64,000 nt of DNA from Bradyrhizobium erythrophlei. GTDB taxonomy: Bacteria; Pseudomonadota; Alphaproteobacteria; Rhizobiales; Xanthobacteraceae. The translations under genes and the position numbers were made by a program. How positions within the stretch are numbered: the first letter of the stretch is position 1; each line of letters starts with the position of its first letter. The stretch covers positions 5,427,001-5,491,000 of the forward strand of contig NZ_LT670818.1 of NCBI RefSeq assembly GCF_900129505.1. Direction: 5' to 3'. This document shows positions 27,199 through 38,769 of the stretch, in pieces. Below the pieces are notes generated by a model. The model saw only the letters and a program-made list of their open reading frames with translations. It was not told the DNA's origin and ran no database searches.

Positions 27199-28755
27199 TT
27201 ATTCCGCGGCTTCGAGCCGCGTCGGCGCGGGGCCGAAATCTTCCCGAAAATGCTTCAGGGCGCTCATGACGGGGTAGGGCGTGAAGCCGCCGAGCGCACA
27301 GAGCGAGCCGAACTTCATGGTGTTGCAGAGGTCTTCGACCACACCGATGTTTTCCGCCACGCGGTCGCCGGCGCGAATCTTGTCGATCGTCTCGACGCCA
27401 CGCGTGGAACCGATCCGGCAAGGCGTGCACTTGCCGCAGGATTCGATGGCGCAGAACTCCATGGCGAAGCGGGCCTGGCGGGCCATGTCGACGCTGTCGT
27501 CGAACACGACGATGCCGCCATGGCCGATCAGGCCGTCGCGGGCGGCAAACGCTTCGTAATCGAACGGCGTGTCGAACAGCGCACGCGGGAAATAGGCGCC
27601 GAGCGGCCCGCCGACCTGCACCGCGCGGACCGGGCGCCCGGTAAAGGTGCCGCCGCCGATATCGTCGACCAGTTCGCCGAGGGTGACACCGAACGCGGTC
27701 TCGAACAGGCCGCCATACCGGATATTGCCCGCAAGCTGGATCGGCATGGTGCCGCGCGAGCGTCCCATGCCGAACTCGGCATAGGCCTTGGCGCCGCCGG
27801 CGAGGATGAAGGGGATCGTCGCGAAGGACAGCAAATTGTTGATGACGGTCGGCTTGCCGAACAGGCCCTTGTGCGCGGGCAGCGGCGGCTTGGCGCGGAC
27901 GATGCCGCGGCGGCCTTCCAGGCTTTCCAGCATCGAGGTTTCCTCGCCGCAGACATAGGCGCCGGCGCCGACCCGGACTTCCAGATCGAAGCTGTGATGG
28001 GAGCCGCCGATGCGCTCGCCGAGATAGCCAGCGCGCCTAGCCGCCTGGATCGCGGCGTTCATGGCCGCCACGGCATGCGGATATTCCGAGCGGACGTAGA
28101 TGTAGCCCTTGCCGGCGCCGACGGCGATGGCCGCGATCGTCATGCCTTCGATCACCACGAAGGGATCGCCCTCCATGATCATGCGGTCGGCGAAGGTGCC
28201 GCTGTCGCCTTCGTCTGCGTTGCAGACGATGTATTTGCGGTCGGCGGAAGTCTGCGCCACGGTCTTCCACTTGATGCCGGTGGGGAAACCGGCGCCACCG
28301 CGGCCGCGCAGGCCCGAGGCAGTGACGTCGGCGATAATGGCATCCGGCGTCAGTTCCAGCGCCCGCTCGAGGCCCTTAAAACCCTGATGGGCGCGGTAAT
28401 CCTCGACCGAGCGGGGATCGACCACGCCGCAGCGGGCGAAGGTCAGGCGGGTCTGGCGCTTCAGCCAGGGAATATTCTCGGTGACGCCGAGCCGCAGCCG
28501 ATGCGGGCCGTCGGTCATGACAGCCTCGAGCACGGCAGATGCGTCGGCCGGGGTCAGAGGACCGAACGCGACACGGCCTTGCGGGGTTGCGACTTCGACC
28601 ATCGGCTCCAGCCAGTACAGGCCGCGCGAGCCGGTCCTGACGATATCGACGGCAACGCCGCGTTGTGATGCCGCCTGTTCCAGAGCGACCGCCACTTCAT
28701 CGGCGCCGACCGCAACCGCGCCGGCGTCGCGAGGGATGAAAATCCGTAAATTCAT
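27199..28755 (-). CDS. fdsB: NAD-dependent formate dehydrogenase, beta (NAD/FMN) subunit
   Basis: FdsB passes electrons from the alpha subunit to NAD+. At 518 residues it resembles a fused NuoE/NuoF-type protein: an N-terminal thioredoxin-like part, then the NADH/FMN motifs GRGGAGFPTGIKW and GAGAYVCGEETSML and a [4Fe-4S] motif ESCGKCTPCRIG. ATG 28755 overlaps the fdsG stop by four bases. The gap to fdsA is 14 bases. Confidence 0.96.
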   Translation of the reverse strand: MNLRIFIPRDAGAVAVGADEVAVALEQAASQRGVAVDIVRTGSRGLYWLEPMVEVATPQGRVAFGPLTPADASAVLEAVMTDGPHRLRLGVTENIPWLKRQTRLTFARCGVVDPRSVEDYRAHQGFKGLERALELTPDAIIADVTASGLRGRGGAGFPTGIKWKTVAQTSADRKYIVCNADEGDSGTFADRMIMEGDPFVVIEGMTIAAIAVGAGKGYIYVRSEYPHAVAAMNAAIQAARRAGYLGERIGGSHHSFDLEVRVGAGAYVCGEETSMLESLEGRRGIVRAKPPLPAHKGLFGKPTVINNLLSFATIPFILAGGAKAYAEFGMGRSRGTMPIQLAGNIRYGGLFETAFGVTLGELVDDIGGGTFTGRPVRAVQVGGPLGAYFPRALFDTPFDYEAFAARDGLIGHGGIVVFDDSVDMARQARFAMEFCAIESCGKCTPCRIGSTRGVETIDKIRAGDRVAENIGVVEDLCNTMKFGSLCALGGFTPYPVMSALKHFREDFGPAPTRLEAAE

Positions 28756-29228
28756 CGCTGCGCCTCCGCCACCAGCGCATCGATGCGCGCTTCGTCCAGC
28801 CGTCCGACGACCCGGCCGTCCAGCATCGCCGACGGTGCCGTCGCGCACAGGCCGAGGCAGTAGATCGGCTCCAGCGTCACGCGGTTGTCGGCCGTGGTAT
28901 TTCCGATTCCGATGCCGAGCTTGGCTTCGGCGCGCGCGGCCAGCGCATCGCCGCCGGCGGCCTGGCAGGCCTCGGCGCGGCACAGTTTCAGCACGTGCCT
29001 GCCGGCCGGCTCGCGGCGGAAATCGTGGTAGAAGGTAAACACACCGTGAACTTCGGCGCGCGATAAATTCAAGGCGGAGGCGATCATGGGAATGGCCGGC
29101 TCCGGCACATAGCCGAAGGCTTCCTGCAGCGCATGCAGCATCACCAGCGTGGCGCCTTCGAGATGCGTGTGTTCGGCAATGATTTCAGCGCCGCGCGCCG
29201 CATCCCAGGGTTCGTAAACGGCTGTCAT
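28752..29228 (-). CDS. fdsG: NAD-dependent formate dehydrogenase, gamma subunit
   Basis: This NuoE-like [2Fe-2S] thioredoxin-fold subunit has 158 residues and cluster ligands Cys83, Cys88, Cys124 and Cys128 (LCRAEACQAAGG and IYCLGLCAT). It is the first gene of the fdsGBA-fdhD-fdsD operon, with the LysR-type gene divergent upstream. Confidence 0.95.
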   Translation of the reverse strand: MTAVYEPWDAARGAEIIAEHTHLEGATLVMLHALQEAFGYVPEPAIPMIASALNLSRAEVHGVFTFYHDFRREPAGRHVLKLCRAEACQAAGGDALAARAEAKLGIGIGNTTADNRVTLEPIYCLGLCATAPSAMLDGRVVGRLDEARIDALVAEAQR

Positions 29229-29477
29229 TCCTGCGTCTCGCTGAACGTCAAACTAAGAACGAATGAAAGTTGGAAAACCTCAAAAGATCAATAAAGCAGT
29301 CCCGTGCGGCGATACTGAAATGCAATCAATAGGCGTATGAAATCGAACGATATGAAAATACAATCAGCTGCGCGGCAGCCGTCAGAAGCGGCGCCGCGCG
29401 CATCGGACGCGCCCCTTTGGCATACGTGTCCGGCGCGGACCGTGATATCTGTGGTGCTGGAATTGTGAGATGTCTTC
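29229..29477. promoter_or_regulatory. Divergent promoter region between fdsG and lysR
   Basis: This 249-base gap between divergent genes has an AT-rich centre (about 29315-29370) with repeated GTATGAAAT and ATATGAAAAT blocks. LysR regulators usually bind T-N11-A sites in exactly this position. The exact site cannot be fixed by eye. Confidence 0.5.
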
Positions 29478-30371
29478 GTGATCGACAAGCTTGAACTGCT
29501 GCTGGCTCTGGCCAAAGAGCGTCACTTCGGACGCGCCGCGGAAGCCTGCGGCGTCACCCAGCCGACGATGTCGACCAGCCTCAAGCAGCTGGAAGAAATC
29601 CTCGGCGTCATGCTGGTGCAGCGCGGCTCGCGGTTCCAGGGCTTTACCCCGGAAGGCGAGCGCACCCTCGACTGGGCCCGCCGCATCGTCGGCGACGCCC
29701 GCGCCATGAAGCAGGAAATCAACAGCCTGAAGGACAAGCTATCGGGCGAGATCCGGATCGCGGCGATCCCGACCGCGCTTGGCATGGTGGCGTCGCTGAC
29801 GACGCCGTTCCGCGGGCGCTATCCCGACGTGCGCTTTCGCATCCAGTCCTGCACCTCCGCCGACGTGCTGGGCTTGTTGGAAAATCTCGAGGTCGATGCC
29901 GGGCTGACCTATATCGAGAACGAGCCGATCGGCAGGGTCCGCACCATCCCGCTCTACAACGAGAGCTACCGCCTGCTGACCTCGCCCGACGCCATGTTCG
30001 GCGATCGCGACGTCGTCACCTGGAAGGAAGTAGGGCAGGTGCCGCTGTGCCTGCTGACGCCCGACATGCAGAACCGGCGCATCATCGATCGCGCGCTGCG
30101 CTCGGTCGGCGCGGAGGCCACGCCGACGCTGACGTCGAATTCGCTGCTGGTGCTCTATACCCATGTGAAGACCGGACGCTGGGCCAGCGTGATGCCGGCC
30201 AAGCTCGCGGAAACGCTGGGCCTCGCCGATAAGGTGCGCAGCATTCCGATCGTCGATCCCGAGGTCAATTACAGCATCGGGCTGGTGGTTCCGCAGCGCG
30301 ATCCGATGACGCCGCTGATTGCGGCCCTGACCCAGGTCGCGCGCGAAGTCGCCCCGACGCTGGAGAGCTGA
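29478..30371 (+). CDS. LysR-family transcriptional regulator, probably of the fds operon
   Basis: The N-terminal winged HTH (DKLELLLALAKERHFGRAAEACGVTQPTMSTSLKQLEE) is followed by a periplasmic-binding-type effector domain (from about residue 92). It is divergent from fdsG with a shared promoter region, the usual arrangement for a regulator and its target. The effector is likely formate or a related acid, which is inference from position. The start is GTG 29478. Confidence 0.9.
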   Translation: MIDKLELLLALAKERHFGRAAEACGVTQPTMSTSLKQLEEILGVMLVQRGSRFQGFTPEGERTLDWARRIVGDARAMKQEINSLKDKLSGEIRIAAIPTALGMVASLTTPFRGRYPDVRFRIQSCTSADVLGLLENLEVDAGLTYIENEPIGRVRTIPLYNESYRLLTSPDAMFGDRDVVTWKEVGQVPLCLLTPDMQNRRIIDRALRSVGAEATPTLTSNSLLVLYTHVKTGRWASVMPAKLAETLGLADKVRSIPIVDPEVNYSIGLVVPQRDPMTPLIAALTQVAREVAPTLES

Positions 30372-30376
30372 GCGCT

Positions 30377-32701
<2,325 letters not shown>

Positions 32702-32920
32702 GCCTTAAGCCCCCTCGGATACTTGCTTGCATCCTGTTCGGAAGGACCCCAGTCCCTTTCCGAATCAAGGCGATTTGAATCCAGTTTTCGCGGGCTGTCG
32801 AGAGTCAACAATTCCTTAAATCAAATAAAACTTGTCCAGCGAGAATCGCAGCCCCGAAATCTCCGCCGAAATGCCTGCCAGACGAGTCCGAAACGGGAAC
32901 GCGTGACGTTCGGATTGAGC

Positions 32921-34300
32921 TCAGGCGTCGGGCGGCTCGGCGTGACTGATGACGCGCTTCACGGTCGGAAACGCGCGGCGCAGCGCGCGCTCGATCGCGT
33001 CGACGTTCTCGTGGACCTTGATCACGCTCATCGAGGGCGCGGCGCGGCAGTGGAAATTGACGATTTCGCCAGCGTCGGTATCGCGCACCCGGACGTTATG
33101 GATGTCGTGGATCGCGGTATCGGCGGCGTAACGCGACAGCGCGCTCTTGATGGTTTCGACGCGGTCGGCCGCGGCATCGGTGCCGTGCGGCAATCCCGGC
33201 TCCAGCGGTTCGATGTGGGTATCCACCTCGACATCCTCGCCGAACTCGTCGCGGATGTTCCGTTCCAGCTCCTGGGCGATGTCGTGGGCGGCGTTGAGGG
33301 CCATCTCGCCGTCGACCTCGAGGTCGATCGAGACGGTGAGCTTGTCGCCGAGATCGTGCACGGTGACATGGTGGATGGCGAGACCGGAGTTGCGCGCGAT
33401 CACCATGATGCGTTCGCGCACGCTCTCATTGTCGCGCGCGACCGGCACGGCGGTAAACGTCAGGTCGGCATCGTCGAGCGCTTTTTCGACCGCGGCCTGC
33501 GCCTTGCGCTTGATCTCCTCGACGCGGTCGATCGGAAAAGTGCGGGGAACCTCGACGATGGCGTCGATGAAATGGGTCGCGCCGACCATCCGCACCCGCA
33601 GGCGTTCGACGCCGACCACGCCGGGCACCGACCGGATGGCGGCGGTGGCTTTCTCCGACGCGCCCTCGGGCGCGCGGTCGAGCAGGGTCTCCACCGTCGA
33701 GCGCGCCATCCGCAGGCCCAATAGCGCGATCATGACCGCGACGGCGATGGCGGCGGCGGCGTCGCCCCAGGCATAGCCCAGCGCGGAAAGCGCAAGGCCA
33801 ACGATGACCGCGATCGAGCCGAGCACGTCGGAGGCGAAATGCAGCGCGTCGGCGGCGAGCGCCTGGCTCTTGGTGTCGTGCGCGGTACGATGCAACGCCC
33901 GGGCGCGCCAGAAATTCACGGCGATGTCGATCAGCAGGACAACGAACGGGATCGCCGAGATGGTCGGCGGCGGCGCGCCTTCGCGCAGCCGGCTCCAGGA
34001 TTCCACCAGAATGCCGCCCGCCAGCACATAGAGCAGGGCGATGACGCCGAGCGCCGAGATGCTTTCGAACTTGCCGTGGCCGTAATGATGTTCCTCGTCG
34101 GCGGGGCGGTCGGAGACCCGCACCACCATCCAGGTGATGATGGTCGCCACCACATCGACCGACGAATGCAGCGCCTCCGAGATCAGGGCGAGACTGCCGA
34201 TGGCGATGCCGACCACGAATTTGGCCGCGGCCATGCCGGCGCTGGCAAAGACCGAGATCGCCGCGACGCGGGCTTTGAGGGTGTGGGCGGGTTCGCTCAT
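32921..34300 (-). CDS. Cation diffusion facilitator transporter
   Basis: The product is a CDF-family exporter of divalent metals such as zinc, manganese or iron. Six membrane helices (about residues 12-200) hold metal-site motifs SEALHSSVDV and ADALHFASDV. A long cytoplasmic region (about 210-459) contains two dimerisation-like segments, longer than the usual single one. ATG 34300 begins the conserved part; sequence upstream in frame is a REP-like repeat. Confidence 0.9.
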   Translation of the reverse strand: MSEPAHTLKARVAAISVFASAGMAAAKFVVGIAIGSLALISEALHSSVDVVATIITWMVVRVSDRPADEEHHYGHGKFESISALGVIALLYVLAGGILVESWSRLREGAPPPTISAIPFVVLLIDIAVNFWRARALHRTAHDTKSQALAADALHFASDVLGSIAVIVGLALSALGYAWGDAAAAIAVAVMIALLGLRMARSTVETLLDRAPEGASEKATAAIRSVPGVVGVERLRVRMVGATHFIDAIVEVPRTFPIDRVEEIKRKAQAAVEKALDDADLTFTAVPVARDNESVRERIMVIARNSGLAIHHVTVHDLGDKLTVSIDLEVDGEMALNAAHDIAQELERNIRDEFGEDVEVDTHIEPLEPGLPHGTDAAADRVETIKSALSRYAADTAIHDIHNVRVRDTDAGEIVNFHCRAAPSMSVIKVHENVDAIERALRRAFPTVKRVISHAEPPDA

Positions 34301-34423
34301 GGGCGGCGGTTTAGCAGCCCGTCCGTTAACATCAAGCGCCGATCTCAGGCGCAATCGCCACTCACTTGCAGCAGCGGTTTGAGCACGCGCGATTTGTTGC
34401 GAATTGTTCCGAATTAAGGGCTC

Positions 34424-34510
34424 GTCATTGCGAGGAGCGACAGCGACGAAGCAATCCATTCTTCCTTTTGCGCGGAAGAATGAATTGCGTCGCTTCGCTC
34501 GCACTGACGC
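34424..34510. repeat. REP-like palindromic element, copy 3 (shorter)
   Basis: It starts GTCATTGCGAGGAGCGAC and ends GCTTCGCTCGCACTGACGC, with inner arms GAAGCAATCCATTCTTCC and GGAAGAATGAATTGCGTCGC. It is shorter than copies 1 and 2 and lacks the GCGCCGCCCGATGAC segment. Confidence 0.75.
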
Positions 34511-34542
34511 GGCTTCCATTGAATACAGCCCCGCGATCTCGC

Positions 34543-35035
34543 GGCGCGATGCGCCCGAGGTTTTGAAAAATCATTCGCCCAAAAAGTGAGAGGGCGCAGG
34601 GAATGCCGGGTGCTCGCTGCACCCGCGGTCTCGTGCGCAAAACTGTGCAGAAAACGCACACGAGCATACAGGTACAGACGGGGGCATCCCGACATTCCCT
34701 GCGCAATGGTCTTACGGCTTATATCGTGATCTCCCCGGAGAATCGGGCTTGCTTGCCTCCGTCGCCTTCGGATTGAGGCCCTCCGCGCCCGGTCGGGCCG
34801 ACAGACCTCCGAAGACTTGACGCCAACCATTGAGGCGTCAGGACCACACGGTTTTGCCGTACGCAACAGCGCCGGTCGTCTGCGCGCTGTGTTCGCTCAC
34901 GGACCGAAGCCCGCCCTGCCAACACGACACGCGCCCGACGCTGCCGCGTCCACCGCATCCCGCCCCAACGTTCGTGACGATGGCCAACGCCCCTCTAAGC
35001 GGGACGGGATGGCGAGCGATATAGTTTTGATTTGC
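34543..35035. repeat. Long dispersed repeat, copy 2 (about 490 bp)
   Basis: This copy shares with 19171-19580 the ordered blocks ATGCGCCCGAGG, GGAATGCCGGGTGC, GCAATGGT, CTCCCCGG, ATCGGGCTTG, ACTTGACGCCAACC with GAGGCGTCAGGACCACAC, and CGTGACGAT. It carries an extra internal segment (about 34755-34800). Like copy 1 it follows a REP-like element directly. Confidence 0.8.
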
Positions 35036-35208
35036 CCGACGGCGAAAGCGAAATATTTTTAATTCTGGGGCTTGACGCGATTTCTGAAAATCCGAATTGA
35101 TTTGCCCGTCGGGCTAGATCTTGTGGTATGTGGCACGACAGAGCAGCGCGACGTCCGGGTATTGTGTCGCGCTGCCCTCACGTCGCATGCGCTCATACGG
35201 GCTCTCGC

Positions 35209-35637
35209 TTACCGCCTGCGTCCACGTCCAACCGTCTTTCCCACGATGCGTTTCACCCGACCAGCTAGCTTTTCCGGATTATTCTTAATGTCATGCTCCC
35301 AGAAGCGGATGACTATCCATCCCTCGTCCCGCAACGCCGCCGCAACTCGCTCGTCCCGCGCCCTGTTTTTCCCGATTTTTGTTTTCCAGAAAGAAGCATT
35401 CGTTTTGGGGCTCACGCTGTGGTGCGGACAGCCGTGCCAGAAGCAGCCGTCACAGAACACGGCCACGCGGGACCCTGGGAAGGCAATATCGGGCCGTCCC
35501 GTCACGCTGTGGTGCAGGCGGTACCGGAGACCCGCAGACCAGAGGGCCCGACGCAGGATCAGTTCGGGCTTGGTGTCTTTCCCCCGTATCCGCGACATAC
35601 AGTGGCTTCTTTGCCGCGGTGTCAAAACATCCATCAT
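35209..35637 (-). CDS. vsr: Very short patch repair (Vsr-type) endonuclease
   Basis: Vsr nicks DNA at T:G mismatches made by deamination of 5-methylcytosine. The product has 142 residues with the family motifs: MSRIRGKDTKPELILRRALW, catalytic RPDIAFP, zinc-site CDGCFWHGCPHH, and WKTKIGKNRARDERV. ATG 35637 has GGAG five bases upstream. It is divergent from the cytosine methyltransferase by 76 bases. In many methyltransferase loci Vsr is a repair partner; here it could also be a nuclease effector. Confidence 0.95.
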   Translation of the reverse strand: MMDVLTPRQRSHCMSRIRGKDTKPELILRRALWSAGLRYRLHHSVTGRPDIAFPGSRVAVFCDGCFWHGCPHHSVSPKTNASFWKTKIGKNRARDERVAAALRDEGWIVIRFWEHDIKNNPEKLAGRVKRIVGKTVGRGRRR

Positions 35638-35713
35638 CCGGCTCCATTTAGTACCTGGTCAGGCCGAATCGGACCTGGTAGCCTGGCCCGCGTTCGTAGG
35701 ATGGGGCGCGCGA
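35638..35713. promoter_or_regulatory. Short divergent promoter region between vsr and dcm
   Basis: Only 76 bases separate the two divergent starts. This space must hold both promoters and ribosome binding sites. GGAG precedes vsr, while the dcm side has AGGATGGGG about 9 bases before its ATG. No clear -10/-35 pair stands out. Confidence 0.45.
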
Positions 35714-36661
35714 ATGACCAGGACTCTTGACATTTTCAGCGGCGGCGGCGGCAGCAGTTACGGCGCTCGCAACGCCGGAGCAGAAATTGTCTGCGGCATC
35801 GACCTTTGTGAAGTGGCCACCGCCACTTATAAAGAGAATTTTCCAGAAGCCACCACGATCACAAAAGCCCTGGAGAACATCAACCCCAGAAAGCTTCACG
35901 ACTCTATCGGCGACATCGATCTGTTGCTGGCGTCGCCGGAATGCACCAACCACACATGCGCCAAGGGTTCTGCCCCAAGGTCCGAACAGAGCCGCGCCAC
36001 GGCTATGCAGGCCCTCCGTTTCGCCAAGGAGTTCAAGCCGCGCTGGCTGATCCTTGAAAACGTCGTTCATATGAGGCCGTGGTCCCGCTACGGCGAACTC
36101 AAGGAAGCGCTGGAAGACCTCGGCTACAACGTGTCGGAATTTGTGCTCGACGCCTCGGATTTCGGGGTCGCCCAGAGCCGCCGCCGGCTCTTCGTTGTCT
36201 GTGACCTCGAAGACGGAGTGGAGGAAATCAAACGCCCACGGCGCACACGCAAGGATGTCACCGACATTCTGGATCCCCCTGGAAAGTGGGGGACAACAAG
36301 CCTCTACAGTCCGAAAAGGGCCAAGCCGACTCTGGAGCGGGCCGAAAGAGGGTTTGCCGAAATGGGTAAACGTGCGAGCTTTCTGCTCGTCTACTACGGA
36401 ACAGATGGCGGTGGCGGGTGGCAGCGTCTGGACCGTCCTTTACGCACTATAACGACGGTTGACCGTTTCGCCCTGGTCGAGCCGGGCGATGACGGCCATC
36501 AGATGCGCATGCTACAGGTACCGGAACTGAAGCGCGCCATGGGCTTCAAAACCGACTACATGATGAACCACGGCACGCGGCGGGAGAATATCAAGATTTT
36601 CGGCAATGGAGTCTGTCCGCCCGTGATGGAGGCGATTGTCGAGACGATAACTTCAGGATGA
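35714..36661 (+). CDS. dcm: DNA (cytosine-5) methyltransferase
   Basis: The 315-residue product contains the C5-methyltransferase motifs: motif I DIFSGGGGSSYGARNAG, motif IV with the catalytic cysteine in SPECTNH, motif VI LENV, motif VIII QSRRRLFVV and motif X GNGVCPPV. Motif IV reads PEC in place of the usual PCQ, a variant form. The target recognition region between VIII and IX is short. ATG 35714 begins motif I; an in-frame opening reaches back to 35072 but runs antisense across vsr. Its last four bases overlap the next gene. Confidence 0.93.
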   Translation: MTRTLDIFSGGGGSSYGARNAGAEIVCGIDLCEVATATYKENFPEATTITKALENINPRKLHDSIGDIDLLLASPECTNHTCAKGSAPRSEQSRATAMQALRFAKEFKPRWLILENVVHMRPWSRYGELKEALEDLGYNVSEFVLDASDFGVAQSRRRLFVVCDLEDGVEEIKRPRRTRKDVTDILDPPGKWGTTSLYSPKRAKPTLERAERGFAEMGKRASFLLVYYGTDGGGGWQRLDRPLRTITTVDRFALVEPGDDGHQMRMLQVPELKRAMGFKTDYMMNHGTRRENIKIFGNGVCPPVMEAIVETITSG

Positions 36662-38769
36662 CCATGGCCGTTACGGCGCGAAAGAAATCCGGCAGTGAAA
36701 AACTGATCTTCAAGGTGCGGCCGCGCCTGCTCACCCTTCTTGGCGATCAGCTTATCAAGGACGCCAATCTCGCGGTCTTTGAACTTGTCAAAAACGCATA
36801 TGATGCGGACGCCACAGTTTGCGCTGTCACGCTTGAACATCCCACCGATCAGTCAAAGGCGCGTATCACCGTTGAAGATGACGGTGTCGGGATGGACGAA
36901 GAAACGTTGCGCGACGTATGGATGATGATCGCCACTGACTTCCGCGCCTTGCAGCGTAAGGAGGATAGGCGGACGAAGAAATTCAATCGCTTTCCGCTCG
37001 GGGAAAAGGGTCTTGGGCGGCTTTCGGCGCACAAGCTGGGGCGTTCGATCAAGCTGATCACACGCAGACGCGGGGGCGAAGAACTCGTTCTTGATTTTGA
37101 TTGGGACAAGATCGAGAGCGCGGAAGACCTGGAAAGCGCCGGTATTGAGCTGGAGGTCCGCGACCCGAAGACATTTACCGGCAACGGGCACGGTACGTGT
37201 TTTGAAATAACACGGTTGAGAGAGACCTGGAGCCGCGGCCAGGCACGACGCCTTCACCGCGCGGTCAACAGCCTTTGTTCACCTTTTAAGGGACCCGAAG
37301 ATTTTGAAGTCATGCTGTCCATCCCCGGTCACGAGGAATGGCTCAAGAATCTTTTTACCGCCGAGGATGCCAACAAGTGCGCCCTCTATCACATACGGGG
37401 ATCGTTCGAGGCAAAGTCCGGAACGTTTGACTACACATTCACACCTCCACCCGGCCATTCAAAGCAGCTCACGAAAGCGACAGAAAAGGGGAAGGAGGTC
37501 GCACTTCAGAAGAAAGTTGAGAACAGCAGAAAGAGCGAAGCGCTCGACCTTTCAAAGCACAAGATCGGCAAAGTGAGTTTCGACTTCTGGCTCTTTGACC
37601 GCGATCCCGCGGTGCTGGGCGATGTGACTGATGACGTGAGAGGCCTCAAAGACTACCTCGATGAAAACGGCGGCATCCGGATTTATCGCGACGGCATCCG
37701 CGTCTATGACTTTGGAGAACCTGGAAATGACTGGCTCAACCTCGACCTCCGACGCGTCAACACCCCGACCGCACGCACCAGCAACAATCAGATTCTAGGC
37801 GCATTATGGCTTGATGCGACCAAAAGCGGTGATCTGCGGGAAAAAACTAACCGCGAGGGTTTCATCGAGAATGACGCCTTTGAGGATTTCCGCGCGGCGG
37901 TCATAAGCATGCTGACCCAGGTCGAGGCGGAGAAGACCAAAGACCAACGAAGGTTGCGCGAAGTTCTGGGAAAAGGCACGGGAAAGCGGGTTTTCGCAAA
38001 ACTGGCAGAGGTCCGCGAAGTGCTGGAGCGGAAGGGCGTCCTGGCGGAGGTCGAGCCGAGGCTTCGGGAAGCGGAAAAAGAGATGGAAATCTACCGCGAC
38101 CAGCTTTTGCACGCAGCCGTTCCAGGCCTCTCAATCGGTATGATGCTGCACGGCGCAGAAAAGATTTTGGACGAGTTGCGGGCCGCAACGAACAAAGGTG
38201 CCAGCGCTGAGAAGATAAAGGGGCTCGTGGAACAGCTCTATCGCGCCATGCGTCCGGTTACAAATCTTCTCAAGAACCCGACCCCAGGAAAGACCTCGGC
38301 CAGTGTCCTGATCAAGGAGGCGATCTTCAGCGCGGAGTTTCGGCTGAAACGGCACCACATCATCCTGATAAACGGCATGGACAAGGGCTGTCTCGATTTT
38401 AGAGTCGAGGGCTCCAAACAGATGCTGATTGCATCGATCAACAACCTGATCGACAACAGCATTCATTGGCTGGAAACAAGAGACCCGAAGCAAAAGTACA
38501 TCTACATCGGTACGACAAAAGAAATTGAAGAGGGGCCCGCTATTGTCGTTGGGGACAACGGACCGGGATTTGGAAAGGACGACCCCGAAGACCTGACAGC
38601 GCCTTTCTTTACACGCCGTGCAGGCGGTATGGGTTTAGGTTTGTATATTGTGAGCGAAGTGATGCGCGTGAATAGAGGACGGATCGTTTTTCCCAGCGAC
38701 GGCGATGTCGAGCTTCCCGATCAGATCAGCGGAGCAGTCGTCGCCCTTCAATTTCTGGAAACACCATGA
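36658..38769 (+). CDS. Twin-GHKL ATPase: MORC/Hsp90-like domain fused to a histidine-kinase-like core
   Basis: The 703-residue product has two separate Bergerat-fold ATPase domains. The N-terminal one has FELVKNAYDADA (Glu42, Asn46), EDDGVGMD (74-80) and GEKGLGR (115-121), as in MORC/MutL/Hsp90-type proteins. The C-terminal one has INNLIDNS (Asn600), GDNGPGFG (from Asp633), and GGMGLGLYIV (656-665), as in histidine kinases. A helical segment before it (about 470-530) includes LSIGMMLHG with His498, a possible phospho-acceptor. No signal or membrane segment is present. It overlaps both neighbours by ATGA and probably works with them. Relatives occur in restriction-modification loci. Confidence 0.85.
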   Translation: MTMAVTARKKSGSEKLIFKVRPRLLTLLGDQLIKDANLAVFELVKNAYDADATVCAVTLEHPTDQSKARITVEDDGVGMDEETLRDVWMMIATDFRALQRKEDRRTKKFNRFPLGEKGLGRLSAHKLGRSIKLITRRRGGEELVLDFDWDKIESAEDLESAGIELEVRDPKTFTGNGHGTCFEITRLRETWSRGQARRLHRAVNSLCSPFKGPEDFEVMLSIPGHEEWLKNLFTAEDANKCALYHIRGSFEAKSGTFDYTFTPPPGHSKQLTKATEKGKEVALQKKVENSRKSEALDLSKHKIGKVSFDFWLFDRDPAVLGDVTDDVRGLKDYLDENGGIRIYRDGIRVYDFGEPGNDWLNLDLRRVNTPTARTSNNQILGALWLDATKSGDLREKTNREGFIENDAFEDFRAAVISMLTQVEAEKTKDQRRLREVLGKGTGKRVFAKLAEVREVLERKGVLAEVEPRLREAEKEMEIYRDQLLHAAVPGLSIGMMLHGAEKILDELRAATNKGASAEKIKGLVEQLYRAMRPVTNLLKNPTPGKTSASVLIKEAIFSAEFRLKRHHIILINGMDKGCLDFRVEGSKQMLIASINNLIDNSIHWLETRDPKQKYIYIGTTKEIEEGPAIVVGDNGPGFGKDDPEDLTAPFFTRRAGGMGLGLYIVSEVMRVNRGRIVFPSDGDVELPDQISGAVVALQFLETP

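Larger units (their letters stand above)
34301..35208. other. Repeat-filled intergenic region left of the defence-like island
   Basis: No supported gene. It contains a REP-like element (34424-34510) and a long dispersed repeat (34543-35035), followed by about 170 bases of lower-GC DNA leading to vsr. The phrase TTGATTTGCCCG occurs twice in the right part (near 35028 and 35098). Confidence 0.6.

Noticed and set aside
35072..35713. An N-terminal extension of the cytosine methyltransferase
   Set aside because: It runs antisense through vsr, and motif I begins right after ATG 35714.
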